DNA from: Begonia masoniana
Lineage: Eukaryota; Streptophyta; Magnoliopsida; Cucurbitales; Begoniaceae
NCBI GenBank assembly: GCA_022432975.1
Contig: CM039509.1
Location: 27,747,511 to 27,811,510, forward strand
Length of the DNA stretch: 64,000 nt
Direction: 5' to 3'
Positions 21,767 to 33,145 of the stretch are shown here, piece by piece (position 1 is the stretch's first letter; each line of letters starts with the position of its first letter). A program made the position numbers and the translations under genes. Under the pieces are notes generated by a model. It saw only the letters and a program-made list of their open reading frames with translations. It did not search any database and was not told where the DNA came from.

Positions 21767-21987
21767 GGATCTAAGCGGCCAATGATCAGTGGACCTGTAA
21801 CGACCCTTAAACCTATCCCTTAATTTCCCATATAAATTTTTCTGTTAAAAACTTTGGTCAAAGTCTAAATCATTAGAAACCGTTTAAAAAGAACTTGAAA
21901 CCAATAGCGAAAACACATCAAAAGAAAGGAAAAACAATCGGCAGGAAATCAGTGGGCAAAAATGGCATTTCGCCCAAAATTTGTATG

Positions 21988-22160
21988 GCCGATCGATCGG
22001 CTGTGGCATTTATACACCAAGCGATCGATCGCCCCTTGGCGATCACTTACAACCGATCGATCGCCCTTATCAGGCAATCGATCGGCACACGCTTAAGAAT
22101 TTCTTCTAGAGCGTGACCAAAGAGGGCCGATCGATCGCCCTCCCTGGCGATCGATCGGCA
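21988..22160. repeat. GCGATCGATCGC palindrome array in LTR G3
   Basis: Six blocks of GCGATCGATCGCC or CCGATCGATCGGC separated by about 15-30 bp. Near-identical arrays occur in LTR G8 (32270-32475). Confidence 0.85.
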
Positions 22161-22664
22161 AGCTCTCTGGATTATCCAGAGAGCTTCCTCTCTTTTTCTT
22201 TCTCTCCTTCTTCCTTCTATCCCCTGCAAGCCCTACACACGCACTTCACACTTCCACTCCATATCTTCATCAATTTACCTCTAATGCATTTTATAACAAA
22301 CCTACCACCCACATACTATTCACACTCACCCAAAAACTGATTCAAAACACATTTAAAACATAACCAAATTTCATAAATCGAACCGCGTGGATCTGTTTAA
22401 AAACTGAACATTTTTCTTCTGTTTGAAATTATCAAAAATACAACAAAATACTATACATTTTCTATCCGGACACCAAACATCCTAATATGGTTCCACTATA
22501 CAATTTTCCTACATTTCTATCTATCAAGTCCCCAAAAACATTTACTTACATCCCCACGGGTCAAAATAGCGTCGACTACGCCAACACACTCCCACGAGCC
22601 ATCCTCCATCAACATGCTCATACATCGGGTGGAGGAACATCATCCTCACCTGTCTCGAAATCGC

Positions 22665-23204
22665 CTACACCATAGAAATATAACGTGAGCTAGAGGCTCA
22701 GTAAGTCTACGTGAATGCACGTGAATGCTATGCATATACGGTTTGTAAAACATGCATCCTACCTTTTCGCTATTCATTTCATTTAAAACGTCACCAGGGC
22801 TTCGCTCTCAGTAGATAGAAGCGGCACATCCAACGATTGGATAGCCCCTTGTATCTACCAGGGGGGAAAACATGCTTCATCTGACAGCCATGTTTGAACC
22901 ACCGCCACCGACATGACCATCAATACATACTTTTTACCTTTTCCTTAACCTTTTCCTTCTCATGAAAATATGCATAGAAATTCTTTTTTTATGCCTTTAA
23001 AAAAAAACCATGATTCATGAACATGTACTATGCCATAAACGAAATCGAGACATACAAACAATGAACTTAAACAATCAACCACTTAACCAAACCTAAAACT
23101 ACTACCCAACCTATTTACCCAACACATTCTACATCTCCAATTTCCTCAATCGACATAAATCTTATGGTGTAGGCCAATCAGCCAAACGAGTCACGAAGAC
23201 TTAC
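22665..23204 (-). other. Intron-like interval in LTR G3
   Basis: Minus strand: GCGAG|GTAAGTCTT at 23204, partner motif CCTACACCATA (23173-23163), hairpin TGAGC-CTCTA-GCTCA, then CTATGGTGTAG|GCG with AG at 22666-22665. 540 nt. The last 11 bases including the following G (TATGGTGTAGG) are exactly complementary to the partner motif. Confidence 0.55.
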
Positions 23205-24271
23205 CTCGCGTCCGTAGCACACCAAGCTCCGTCCACGAGCATAGTTCAGCTAAGGCAATTCACAACAATCGTAATTAAAATCGAGCCTAAGAAATCAAAT
23301 TTCGAAGATCGACGAAACTCCTAACTAAAGGAAATTTTCTAAAACTCTAATTTAACTCATTGAGGCATTTCGTCGAGCAATTCGTGCTCGACATTTCAAA
23401 ACCTCTATTAATGGAGTTTTCCAAAGCTCCAAACCTCCAAAACCCTAACATTCTCCAATAACTCGATTAATTTTGTCCAATAAACATCAATAGCATAATA
23501 ACGCTAAACCTATTGATTTCCAACCTAATTCCACATTTTTAAACAAAACCCTAAACGAACCCTAATCGTTTTACAACCCTGAAAACCACGAATAAGCTTT
23601 CCAAAACCATAGAACCTTACCTAGAGTGTCGATTGAAGGGGAAAATGCGAAGAACGGAAGTCGATCGGAGGAAAGCTCGAGTCGCCAGAGAGAAATCGCG
23701 TGAGGAGGAAGAAGAAATCGCTTGGAGTGGGAAGAGGAGAAATCGCGTGAAGTGCTGGAGAAGAAGAGGAGATTTGTGATTTGTAATAAAATTTACTTGC
23801 CAAATTACCTTTTTATTTTTCCTTTTGATTTTCTATTTGTTTCGTCCTTTGTTTCGTTATTTATCCAACGATTCGATTCCTTTAAATTTTCATACTCCAC
23901 CATAAATTCCAATTTATTATTAAGGCTCCATTAAAATTTTCCATTCACAAAACGGACTTAATTTGACATATTTACAAAAATGCCATTACATTATGGAATT
24001 ATAAAATCCCGTAAAACCGGGTGTTACAGGACCTAGTGAAGCACCTTCTAAGTTTGTTAAGAGGGATACCACCACAGCAACTAATAATATGCACTTATGT
24101 CCCTTATGCAACCACATGCTGGAGAGTGTCGCGCTCATATCAATGTTTGTTTCAAGTACATTCGAGCTGGACATTTTGTCAAGGATTTCCCCAAAAATGG
24201 CCAAGATCTACCAACAGCAATTGCTCGAGTCTACACCATGACCAAGGAGGACTGCTGAAAAGAATGCAGAT

Positions 24272-24600
24272 GTGATAACAGGTGTTTTTCTAATTTCTGA
24301 AGTACCTTCTTTTATATTAATTGATTCTGGAGCTACCCATTCTTTTATATCCCTTATGCATTCGAAGAAATTAAATAAGACAATAGAACCTTTGGAACAA
24401 AAGCTGAGAGTAGTTACACTGTCGGGTATAGTAATGCCCGCTGACTCTATTATTCGATGATGTAAAGTTTGTATTAGAGATAGAGAATTAGAAGCAGACC
24501 TGACCATTTTAACAATGCAAGATTACGATGTAATTCTTGGCATGGATTGGCTAAACAGACACTATGTGCAACCATTGATTGTCACAAGAAGATTATGAGA
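24272..24600 (+). pseudogene. G1 protease (retropepsin) remnant
   Basis: Aspartic protease domain with the catalytic motif IDSGATHSFIS at about 24319-24351 and the downstream DYDVILGMDWL block (about 24522-24555). One in-frame stop near 24458 and a frame change before the RT region. Active-site D-S-G is intact. Confidence 0.9.
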
Positions 24601-24689
24601 TTTTAATTGCCTAAAGTGGAACCATTCTTACTTCATGGTTATAAGAATCGAGAATTCCAGTTATATCATCATTGCGAGCATAGAGGTTA

Positions 24690-27668
24690 TTGAACTCTAG
24701 ATGTTTTGCATTCTTGGCAAGCGTTGTGTACACTCAAACCGAGGAAGCAATGGCCTTAGAAAATGTGTTGATAATTCGTGAATACCCAGATGTCTTTCCA
24801 AACGAATTAACAAGTTTTCCACCAGCTAGAGACGTAGAATTCAACATTGATATTCTACTTGGAACAACACCGATCTCTAAAGCCCCATACAAAATGGCAC
24901 CAATTGAATTCAAGGAGCTTAAGGTTCAACTCGACGAGTTACTAGAAAAAGGATTCATTCGACCAAACTTTTCACCATGGGGAGCTCCAGTGTTATTCGT
25001 AAAGAAGAAAGATGGATCTATGAGGATGTGCATCGATTATCGAGAACTGAACAAAGTCACCATAAAGAACAAATACCCACTCCTAACAATCGACGACTTG
25101 TTTGATCAATTAAAGGATGCGGGCATCTTCTCAAAAATTGATCTCAGATCTGGCTACCATCAGCTAAGAATCAAGAATGATGATGTATCCAAGATGGCAT
25201 TTCGAACAAAATATGGCCACTATGAGTTTCGAGTTATGCTATTTGGATTGAGTAATGCCCCAGTTGCTTTTATGGATTTAATGAATCGAATATTCAAAAA
25301 ATTATTAGATGAATTTGTGATTGTTTTCATCGATGATATTCTCATCTATTCGAAGAGTAAGGAATAGCATGAAGGGCACCTGCAAATTGTTTTATCGACT
25401 CTGAGGCGTGAAAAGTTATATGCAAAATTCTCCAAATACAAATTCTGGATGGAAGAAGTAACATTTCTTGGTCACGTAATTTCAAAGGAGAGCATGTCGG
25501 TAGACCCAGGAAAGATTGAAGCAGTTAGTATGTGGCCGCAACCCAAAAATGTTGTAGAAGTACAAAGCTTCCTTGGTCTTGCGGGATACTACCAAAGATT
25601 CGTGGAAAGGGTCTCGAAGCTAGCCACACCACTCACAAGACTCACCAAGAAGTGTACTAAATATTTATGGACTGGGGAATGCAAGCAAAGCTTTCAAGAA
25701 CTAAACCAAAGATTGATTTCGACACCAATACTCACTATACCATCTGAAACCGGGAAATTTATGGTCTATAGTGATGCCTCAAAATATGGACTCGGATGTG
25801 TATTTGTACAAAAAAGAAAAATTGTAGCCTATGCCTCCAGACAACTGAAGTATCACGAGAAGAATTATCTGACTCATGAATTGGAACTGGCAGTAGTAAC
25901 TTATGCTCTTAAATTTTGAAGACACTATCTATATGGAGAAATATGTGAGATTTACACTGATCATAAGAGTTTGAAATATTTTCTAACGCAAAAAGATTTG
26001 AATATGAGGCAGCACAGATGGTTGTAGTTAGTAAAGGATTATGATTGCGAAATCATATATCACCCTGGAAAGGCAAAGGTGGTGGCTGACGTATTAAGTA
26101 GAAGAGCTTCTCCAAGTGTTTCAACATTAACTCTGATTCTGAAAAAGTTAGTGGAAGAGATGTAGAAATTTGACATTGAGATTGTACCTTCCGGACTGAT
26201 TGAGAGATTATCTGCAATGACGCTACAACCAAACTTGATCGAACAAATTAAGGACAAAAAACATGGGGATATTTTCTTAAATAAGATAAGAGATCAATTA
26301 AAAAGTAGGAAGGTATCAGAATTCTCTATGTCGGAAGATGGAATTATTAAATTTAAGAAAAGATGGTGTATACCTGATGATACAGAATTAAAGAGAGTTA
26401 TATTAAAGGAAGCACATTCAACTCCATACTCGGTACATCCTAGAGCAACCAAAATGTATCAAGATTTGAAACAACATTATTAGTGGCAAAGATTGAAATT
26501 TGAGATAGCCAAATTTGTTGAGAGATGTCTTACATGTCAGCAAGTCAAAGCAGAGCATCAACGACCTTCTCGCATTTTACAACCATTATTTATACCTCAG
26601 TGGAAATGGGAACATATCAAGATGGATTTCGTAAGTGGACTCCCAAGGGCAAATAAAAATTTTGACTCTATTTGAGTAATAGTTGATAGGCTGACAAAAT
26701 CGGCGCATTTCATTCTTGTACGAACTACTTTCACTATGGATCAATATGCCCAAGTATATATTAAGGAAATCGTCAGATCTCACGGTACGCCTATCTCTAT
26801 AGTTTTGGATCGAGATACTCGTTTCACATCAAAGTTCTGGAAGAGTTTGCAAAAAGAAATAAGCACTCAGTTAAATTTCAGTACAGCTTTCCACCCTCAA
26901 ACAGATGGACAGTCAGAAAGAACAATTCAAACATTTGAGGACATGTTAAGAGCTTGTGCAATCGATTTTCCAAGAAATTGGTGTAAGAACTTGCCACTGG
27001 TGGAGTTTTCCTACAACAATAGTTATCAAGATTCAATTGGAATAGCGTCTTATGAAGCACTTTATGGAAGAAAATGAAAATCTCCAGTACACTAGGACGA
27101 AGTCGGTAAAGGTATTCTGGTTGGACCTGATATTTTAAGACACACTGCTGAGATTGTTACTCCAATTTGGAAAAGGATCCTTCCAGCCGAAAGTAGACAG
27201 AAAAGCTATGCAAATCAAAGAATGAGAAAATTAGAATTTTCCGAAGGTGATCAAGTATTTTTGAAAGTTTCTCCAATGAGAGGTGTAATGCGGTTTGGAA
27301 AGAAGGGAAAACTAAACCCAAGATACATAGGACCATTAGCAATTTCAGCAAGAATAGGAGAAGTTGCTTACCAACTGAATTTGCCGGAGCCACTCAAGCA
27401 GGTTCACAACGTGTTTCACATCTCGATGTTGAGAAAATACATACCAGATCCCTCACATATTTTGTCGATGAGATCCGAAGAAATTTTGCTCAACCTTAAC
27501 TTATCTTACGAAGAGAGACCGATTCAGATTCTAGAATCAAAAGAAATGGAGCTGCAGAATAAGAAAGTCACACTTATAAGAGTTCTATGGAAGAATCAAA
27601 ATGTTGAGGAAGCAACCTGGGAAAAGGAAGAAGCAATGAGAAAGATCTACCCAGAACTTTTCAGGTAA
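24690..27668 (+). pseudogene. pol: G1 pol: reverse transcriptase, RNase H, integrase, chromodomain-like tail
   Basis: One reading frame of about 990 codons broken by at least eight stops (25365, 25917, 26026, 26164, 26481, 26673, 27075 and one about 27 bases later). RT (about 24760-25370) has [20 protein letters not shown], a [20 protein letters not shown] block and the catalytic FIDDILIYS. RNase H (about 25690-26100) has YSDASKYGLG and THELELAVVTYAL. Integrase (about 26400-27100) has the CLTCQQVK zinc site, KMDFVSGLPR, VLDRDTRFTSKFW and the GQSERTIQTFED block. The end (27590-27668) has the VLWKNQNVEEATWEKEE block of a chromodomain. Most stops fit TGG to TAG/TGA or CAR to TAR changes. Confidence 0.95.
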
Positions 27669-27699
27669 TTGTTTAAATTTTGAGGACGAAATTTCTTTT

Positions 27700-27712
27700 A
27701 AGGAGGGAAGAT
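27700..27712 (+). other. G1 polypurine tract
   Basis: AAGGAGGGAAGA directly before the 3' LTR start TGTAACATATC at 27713; the usual site for plus-strand priming. Confidence 0.85.
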
Positions 27713-27837
27713 TGTAACATATCAAGATTTTATCCCCAAATTAAGGAATCAAATTCCTTTCCAAATCCCACTTAAGGAAATAAATCAAACCCTAAATTGC
27801 ATTCAATAAGAAAATTCTCAATTTCAGCATAAAATCG

Positions 27838-28964
27838 TGTTACGGATTGGGTCTGCAAATCTCTCGCTGAGCAGACTCAATGCCTTGCAGAAATGAAATA
27901 GAAAATGGTTAGAACAATTAGATGCTCTCGGGTTTAACCGATGGCACAAAACAGCGATAAAAATAGAGGGAAATGCATGAAATGAATGAAACATAAAACT
28001 CGATGCTGCGAAGTGGGTGATGTTCAAAAAATGGCAAAAAGATAGGAGATGAAATGTAGGCTCCAACGCTCATCTGAAGAACCAACGTTATGGTTCTCGG
28101 CAAAACTCTTTCGAAGGAAAGACCTCGGCAATGGAGGATGGTTTAAACCCACGTTCTCCTCCTTTGCTTCACTTAGAAGAAGGAAAGAAGAATGGGGCAT
28201 AGCTCACAAGGAACCTCGGCCTTGAGAACTAAGGAGGCTCAACTCCTTCACAGTTGCTAACAACCGAAGCAACTCACCATCGGCGAGGAATAAACCACTC
28301 GGGTTTTGGACAAGCTTCAAGCTTCAAATTCAGATTCTATTCATTTTGTCTAACCCTTTTACAGAGCTCGAAGGACGCTTAAATACACAAGGGAAATCAA
28401 CAGAAGGAGGAACAGAAGAAAGCTTCAGAATAGCCGTTGGCAACGGCTAGAAAAATAGCCGTTGTAGTCAGCTGGCCATGAGAGCGATCCAATAACAGCG
28501 TGCAACTCCGGTTCAGCCGCTCCATCCCGGTTCAGGTGCTTGATTTGTCGCCAGCTTCATGCTACCGTGGGTTCCCTTCCCTTAGTTGATCACTCCTCTT
28601 TGAGTTCAATTCTGGACTAAAATGTCCTTGTGTATCACCCCTAAATAATAGGCATATTTTGCCTTACAAAAAGAGTAACTTGGCACTCATGCCCATAAAA
28701 TATAAGGCTAGAATGTTTGCCACAAAAAACTACACTTAAAATGCTAAGGCCTTTTAATTTATATAATTTGTCAAAAAGGAGGACAAACTCCTTCTTCAAA
28801 AACGAGCGATCCAATTTGTGCTCTTGCGAGGATGAGAGGCTTGACTCCTTTATAAGCTTCCACAAGGCATTTGCTACACAAACACACAATCCAATTAGTA
28901 GATTAATTTGATTAAAAAAATACTTTCTTTGACTGGAGTTCGGATTGAGGGTCGGGGCATATCA
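27838..28964. mobile_element. Solo LTR P of another family
   Basis: 1127 bp, TGTTACGG to GCATATCA, flanked by AATCG (27833-27837 and 28965-28969). No coding or internal domain. Orientation unclear; read on the minus strand it starts TGATATGCCCCG and has CTTATAAAGG near 28850, a possible TATA box. Confidence 0.85.
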
Positions 28965-29902
28965 AATCGTTACCCAATTCAGCCCTAATCTTAAGTTAAT
29001 ATTCTACTAACATAAAGAAATTATAACAGTGAAAATTTTTCCTAAAACTCGTCTACGAATCTGATCAAATTTGGTGATCAGATTCGTATCATTCTTCTAA
29101 GGAAGGAATTGAAATTTTTTCCTACAATTTAAGTCCACTTTGTGATGAAAAAAATCACAACAATCTTTCTCGTTCTGCAAACCAGAGAGAAATCATAGGA
29201 AGCCCTTACCTCGCCGAAATCTCCACTGAAACCCAACATCCGACCACCACAACCTGCTCAAACCTGGCCGAATTAATCTGAGGATTTCCTCAACTCCGCC
29301 CTAATCGGCCTAGCGATTTCTCCAACAGAAATCCTTCTCTCGGCTGAGCTTCGTTTCACTGTTGCGGACCACACCTTCGGGCCACGCTCAGAAAACCTCT
29401 AGCTAATTCGCGATTCACTCGGCGCCTTCTTCGCGTAAGCAAACTTCTTTATCTCACTCTGTCTCTCGCCCTTGCTCTCGCTCTCTCTCCTTGTTTCACT
29501 TACTCTCTTTCTCGACAGAACACACAGACGCATGTTGGGGAAGAAAGACCGCAGTTTAGAACTTTTATTCTAACCAAACCAAACATCAAGGTCAGAACCA
29601 AACAACCAGTGAACCAAACTGGGTTTCTGTTAAAAACTCAGCATGAACCAGCCCAGTTGACCAAATCAGCCCAAAATCTAAAATTATTCAACCGAATATT
29701 TTTGGATCGTCAAGGATGCCCAAATCGATCTTAAATCCAACGCTATGATTTTATTGGTAAGAAAATTTTACCCTTATTAATTTCAAGGATTATTTTAGGA
29801 GGAACGAAGAAGTTTAAATCTCCCTAATTTTTAAGCAGGAAAATTATTTGAACGCTTAGGGAAACACCTAAAACCTTATTTTCTTTCTCTCTCAAAATCC
29901 AG

Positions 29903-30511
29903 GTAAGTGAAAATATCATGTTTTTCAACGTTTTGGCTATGGCCCTACATCACAAAATCTATATTATTTTACTACAGCTTTATTTTATATTTCTGATATT
30001 TAAACACGCATGTTTAGACATTGACATAGAATTGTTTAAAAGATAAAATTGATAGGACATTTGTATGTGTATGAAAACGATAGAATTGACAAAAAAATAC
30101 GTGATAGCAAAAGCCTGAATGACAATGAGATGGTGAACTTGATCGAAGGTTAGAACAAGCTCTAACCAGTATGTGACATCTGAACGAAGGTTGGAACAAC
30201 TTCTAACTAGATGTGATTGTAACCAAAGGTTGGAACAAGTACTACTAGAGGTGATGTTTGACCAAATGTTTGAACAAGTTCTAACTAGATGTGATATTTG
30301 ACCAAAGGTTGCAACAAGTTCTAACTAGAGATGATATTTGACCGAATGTTAGAATAAGTTCTAACTAGATGTGATATTTGACCAAGGGTTTGAACAAGTT
30401 CTAACCATAATGTAACTGATAAGACCAGATTCGGGAAAAAGTAAATGTTAACAATTACACATATTTTTGCTTACTGAGTTTTTTTCATAGTTTTTAATTT
30501 TGTGATGTAGG
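29903..30511 (+). other. Intron-like interval in the G1 3' LTR
   Basis: AATCCAG|GTAAGTGA at 29903, partner motif CCTACATCACAAAAT at 29944-29958, then ATTTTGTGATGTAG|GTG with AG at 30510-30511. The partner motif is complementary to 30498-30512 over all 15 bases. 609 nt. Confidence 0.6.
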
Positions 30512-31176
30512 TGAGTTTTTATCTGACGAAGAATTAGTTGTGATCGAGAATCCTCTAGAGACAGGCGAGCATACATAGAAGGATGTGGTCGTCGGTTTTG
30601 AATAAAATTTAAAGTTGTGCTTTTATATTGTTTTAAAAAGATATTTTTATATTTAGTTGCATTTAAATTTATTTGTTTAAGTTGGAATAATTTATTGCAT
30701 CAAGTATTGGATTTTTATTAAGTACGCTATTGTTTTTAAAAAATTTATGAATGAAGTTATATTTAATGTTTATTAGCATTTAATGTTCTAAATATTTATT
30801 AATATTAATTTCAAGGTTTCCACTTATTAAATGATTTTTTGTTATTTTCAATGATTTTGAATTAAGAAAATTAGGGTTTTATAACGATTTAATTTAACCT
30901 AATTTGCAAATCAATTTGGGAAAATTTTTTAGGGTTTTCAAATTAGGAAAAAATTGAAATTAAATTTTTGGGTCGTCACACAAGTGGTCACTCAACTTGA
31001 TACTGCTCTCACTAGAGCACTCTTAACTTCGGAATTCTTATGGGATCTGATGTCATTGTGCTCTCAAAACACGTCTTACTATCTTAGGGAGAAATTCTTT
31101 ACATATGTAACATTTCCACCTTCCCCCCAAGCGATGTGAGATTGCGTCAAACCCCCTCTCGGGTCGTCACACATCT

Positions 31177-31480
31177 ACTCTTCAATCTGTAGCTGAATCC
31201 AAGCTCCCTCGACGATCTTCTTAATCAATGTGTCGTACGGCAGATTCTTGTTTCACGTGATCGATCTCATGCATGTGACCTAAAATCACTAAGCTAGGGT
31301 CGAACATCGTCTTGTTATATAGTTTCTTCATCGCATAGAAATCCATTAAGCTCACGAGATCTCCATGTCCATCCTAAGGTAGAATGGTATGGGTTATCAG
31401 ATTATGAATAACCTGAGCTTTGATATTCAAATCCCTAGATCTTGGCTTCACGATCTTTAATGGTCGTTAGTGGTATGCTA
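31177..31480 (-). pseudogene. Plant transposon-protein domain remnant, N-terminal part
   Basis: The minus-strand frame reads KPRSRDLNIKAQVIHNL, then DLVSLMDFYAMKKLYNKT, then HMHEIDHVKQESA and ends EGAWIQLQIEE just before the Cassandra duplication. The pattern resembles the putative plant transposon protein domain. It continues at 11434 on the other side of the 19.7-kb insertion. Upstream (above about 31480) it is frameshifted. Confidence 0.45.
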
Positions 31481-31962
31481 AGCGAGAGGTAAAATCTCTT
31501 GATGATCGCAGTGTGTTTTGTAGGCTTGTGGTGCCTCATGCAAGATTTCCTTAGATTCTCTGGTATTTAAATATTGTCACGTATGATGTCTTCGCCTTGG
31601 ATCGTGCTAAATTTTGTAGCTTTCAGATCTTGTAGATCATTGGTGTCTCATTAAGTTTCATTTCTCATTAATTACGTTTGCCCAAGAGGTATATTTGGTT
31701 AGGTTGGCATGATTGTGTCATGGTGCCTTCAAGACTTTGTGTTGATTTATGAGTACACCAATTTTGACAGTACCTAACGGTGTCAGCCTTAAGAAATCTT
31801 TCCTAATGCATTGGGATTAGTTCGTCATTCCGATGGGATGCTGTGAACATGGTTACTTATATGATCGAAGGACTTGGTCTTTTGAGGCTAATTATTCAAT
31901 TCATCTCCTCCGTTTGTTGTTGAGGTGTTGTTTCGATATTAGATCAATTCTTGTATTGTGTC
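31481..31962. other. No gene recognised
   Basis: No convincing coding on either strand. May be the upstream part of the LTR-like region J that resumes after solo LTR G8. Confidence 0.3.
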
Positions 31963-32269
31963 TGTGACGACCCCGACCCCACGTTGGTGCCGCCACGACC
32001 TATGTCGTGTGTGCATACAAGCGTGCGTGCATATCACCCTCGCCCATTCTCATAAACTCTTTAAGTTTCATTTTCATTTTTCATTCATTTCATTCCTCGT
32101 AAAAATTTTTATTTTATACCATTAAGTAAATTTCGACTTCTAAAGCGTTAAATCAAAGTCTAAACCCTTGAAATCGTTTTCAAAACCATTTGAAGAAACA
32201 TACTAAATAAAAGAAAACCATCGGCCAAACTTAACGAGGGCAAAGAGGGCATTTTGCCCGTAAAAAGCA

Positions 32270-32475
32270 TAGCCAATCGATTGGCCCCCTTCAGCCGATC
32301 GATTGGCCCCCTTCAGCTGATCAATCGGCTGTTGTAAAATAAGGGGGGCGATCGATCGCCCCTATATCAGCCAATCGATCGCCCCGTGGTGATCAATCGG
32401 CATACGCTCTGGAATTTCTTCCAGAGCGTAGCCATAGAAGGCCGATCGATCGCCCCTTCTGGCAATCGATCGGCA
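32270..32475. repeat. GATCGATC palindrome array in LTR G8
   Basis: Eight or so blocks of GCGATCGATCGC, CCAATCGATTGG and relatives separated by about 15-30 bp. The flanking words ACGCTCTGGAATTTCTTCCA (32403-32422) and CACTCTCTGG match the equivalent part of LTR G3. Confidence 0.85.
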
Positions 32476-33145
32476 CACTCTCTGGAGTTCGAACTCCAGA
32501 GAGTCACCTTCTTTCCCCTTTCTCCTTCTTTTCATCCTCTCCCTGCACACACACACTTCACCATTTGCACTCTAAACCTTCATCACTTCATCAATTTACC
32601 TCTTCCTTAACCTAATAACACTTCAAATACCATCCTCCAATCGTTCATCAACAATCCAACTAAAATGTACATCCATAAACCAAACATTCAACCTAAAATC
32701 ATCAAAACCCGACACATAACGACATATTTATCTCCAAAACAACACACCTATTTTCGAACATCCAAACTCATTCCAAATCATCAAAATCCATTTCTATTTC
32801 ATCCAAAACCTAACAAAACATCAATTTTAATACTAATTCATCAAAACATAACCTATACATCAAAAATCCATTCGTACATAGCGGAAGCTAACTATGTCAT
32901 CAAAATATAACAAAACATAACTTTTTACACTATCCAGTCACCAGGCATCCTAAAATGTGTTTCTAGACAATTCTATCTGTGCTATAACCATCAGCCCATC
33001 ATAACCCCAAATTCACAAAATACGTAACCTATCCTCCCACGGGTCATGTACGCATTGACTATGCCAACCGCTCCCACGAGCATCCTCCTTCAAACTGCAG
33101 GCTCGTCAGGTGGAGGGACATCGTCCTCACCTTGCTCAAAGTCAC

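Larger units (their letters stand above)
21796..24028 (-). mobile_element. Solo LTR G3 (Gypsy type) inside G1 gag
   Basis: 2233 bp, TGTAACGACCC to CCGGGTGTTACA, flanked by GGACC (21791-21795 and 24029-24033). Leaving it out rejoins the G1 gag frame. Same family as the G2 LTR. Confidence 0.95.
20345..24255 (+). pseudogene. gag: G1 gag pseudogene, split by Cassandra N and solo LTR G3
   Basis: ATG at 20345 opens a short glutamine- and alanine-rich N-terminus (a coiled-coil-like stretch with repeated Q and A). It runs through in-frame stops (20525, about 20554) into a Retrotrans_gag domain with DPPTFNG, an FNELFNEKYFTDSV block and ALKQTGSVIDYLHKFEQLS. The frame continues across two insertions: it enters Cassandra N after QWVGS and leaves G3 at SEAPSKFVKRD. 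In the zinc region (about 24090-24200) two of the expected cysteines read Y and F (CFKYIRAGHFVKDF), so the knuckle is broken. Several frameshifts are present. Confidence 0.88.
11906..30980 (+). mobile_element. G1: chromovirus (Tekay-type Ty3/Gypsy), decayed, with nested inserts
   Basis: Starts TGTAACATATCA, ends GGGTCGTCACA, flanked by CAAGC (11901-11905) and CAAGT (30981-30985), one mismatch. Parts: 5' LTR fragment 11906-12683; leader and gag from 20215; protease about 24272-24600; RT, RNase H, integrase and chromodomain-like tail 24690-27668; polypurine tract 27700-27712; 3' LTR 27713-30980. The rest of the 5' LTR and the primer site are missing, lost together with most of G2 in what looks like one deletion joined at 12683/12684. 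The domain order PR-RT-RH-INT-CHD places it among the chromoviruses. Confidence 0.9.
27713..30980 (+). repeat. G1 3' LTR, interrupted by solo LTR P
   Basis: About 2136 bp of LTR after removing P and one target duplication. Ends TTGGGTCGTCACA. The first 778 bp match the 5' LTR fragment. A series of about 30-bp imperfect repeats (TTGGAACAAGTTCTAACTAG type) lies at 30120-30415. Confidence 0.9.
11440..31171 (-). mobile_element. Cassandra M, split by 19-kb retrotransposon G1
   Basis: A second Cassandra subfamily with 289-bp LTRs, flanked by CATCT (11435-11439 and 31172-31176). LTR1 is 11440-11728, internal 11729-11803 with a diverged complement of the tRNA-Met primer site, LTR2 11804-11905 continuing at 30986-31171. 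The two LTR2 pieces add up to 288 bp and join in the middle of the 5S-like domain. The gap is exactly G1 plus its duplication. Confidence 0.92.

Noticed and set aside
24690..27668. Endogenous pararetrovirus (caulimovirid)
   Set aside because: Integrase, chromodomain-like tail, LTRs and a target duplication identify a chromovirus.
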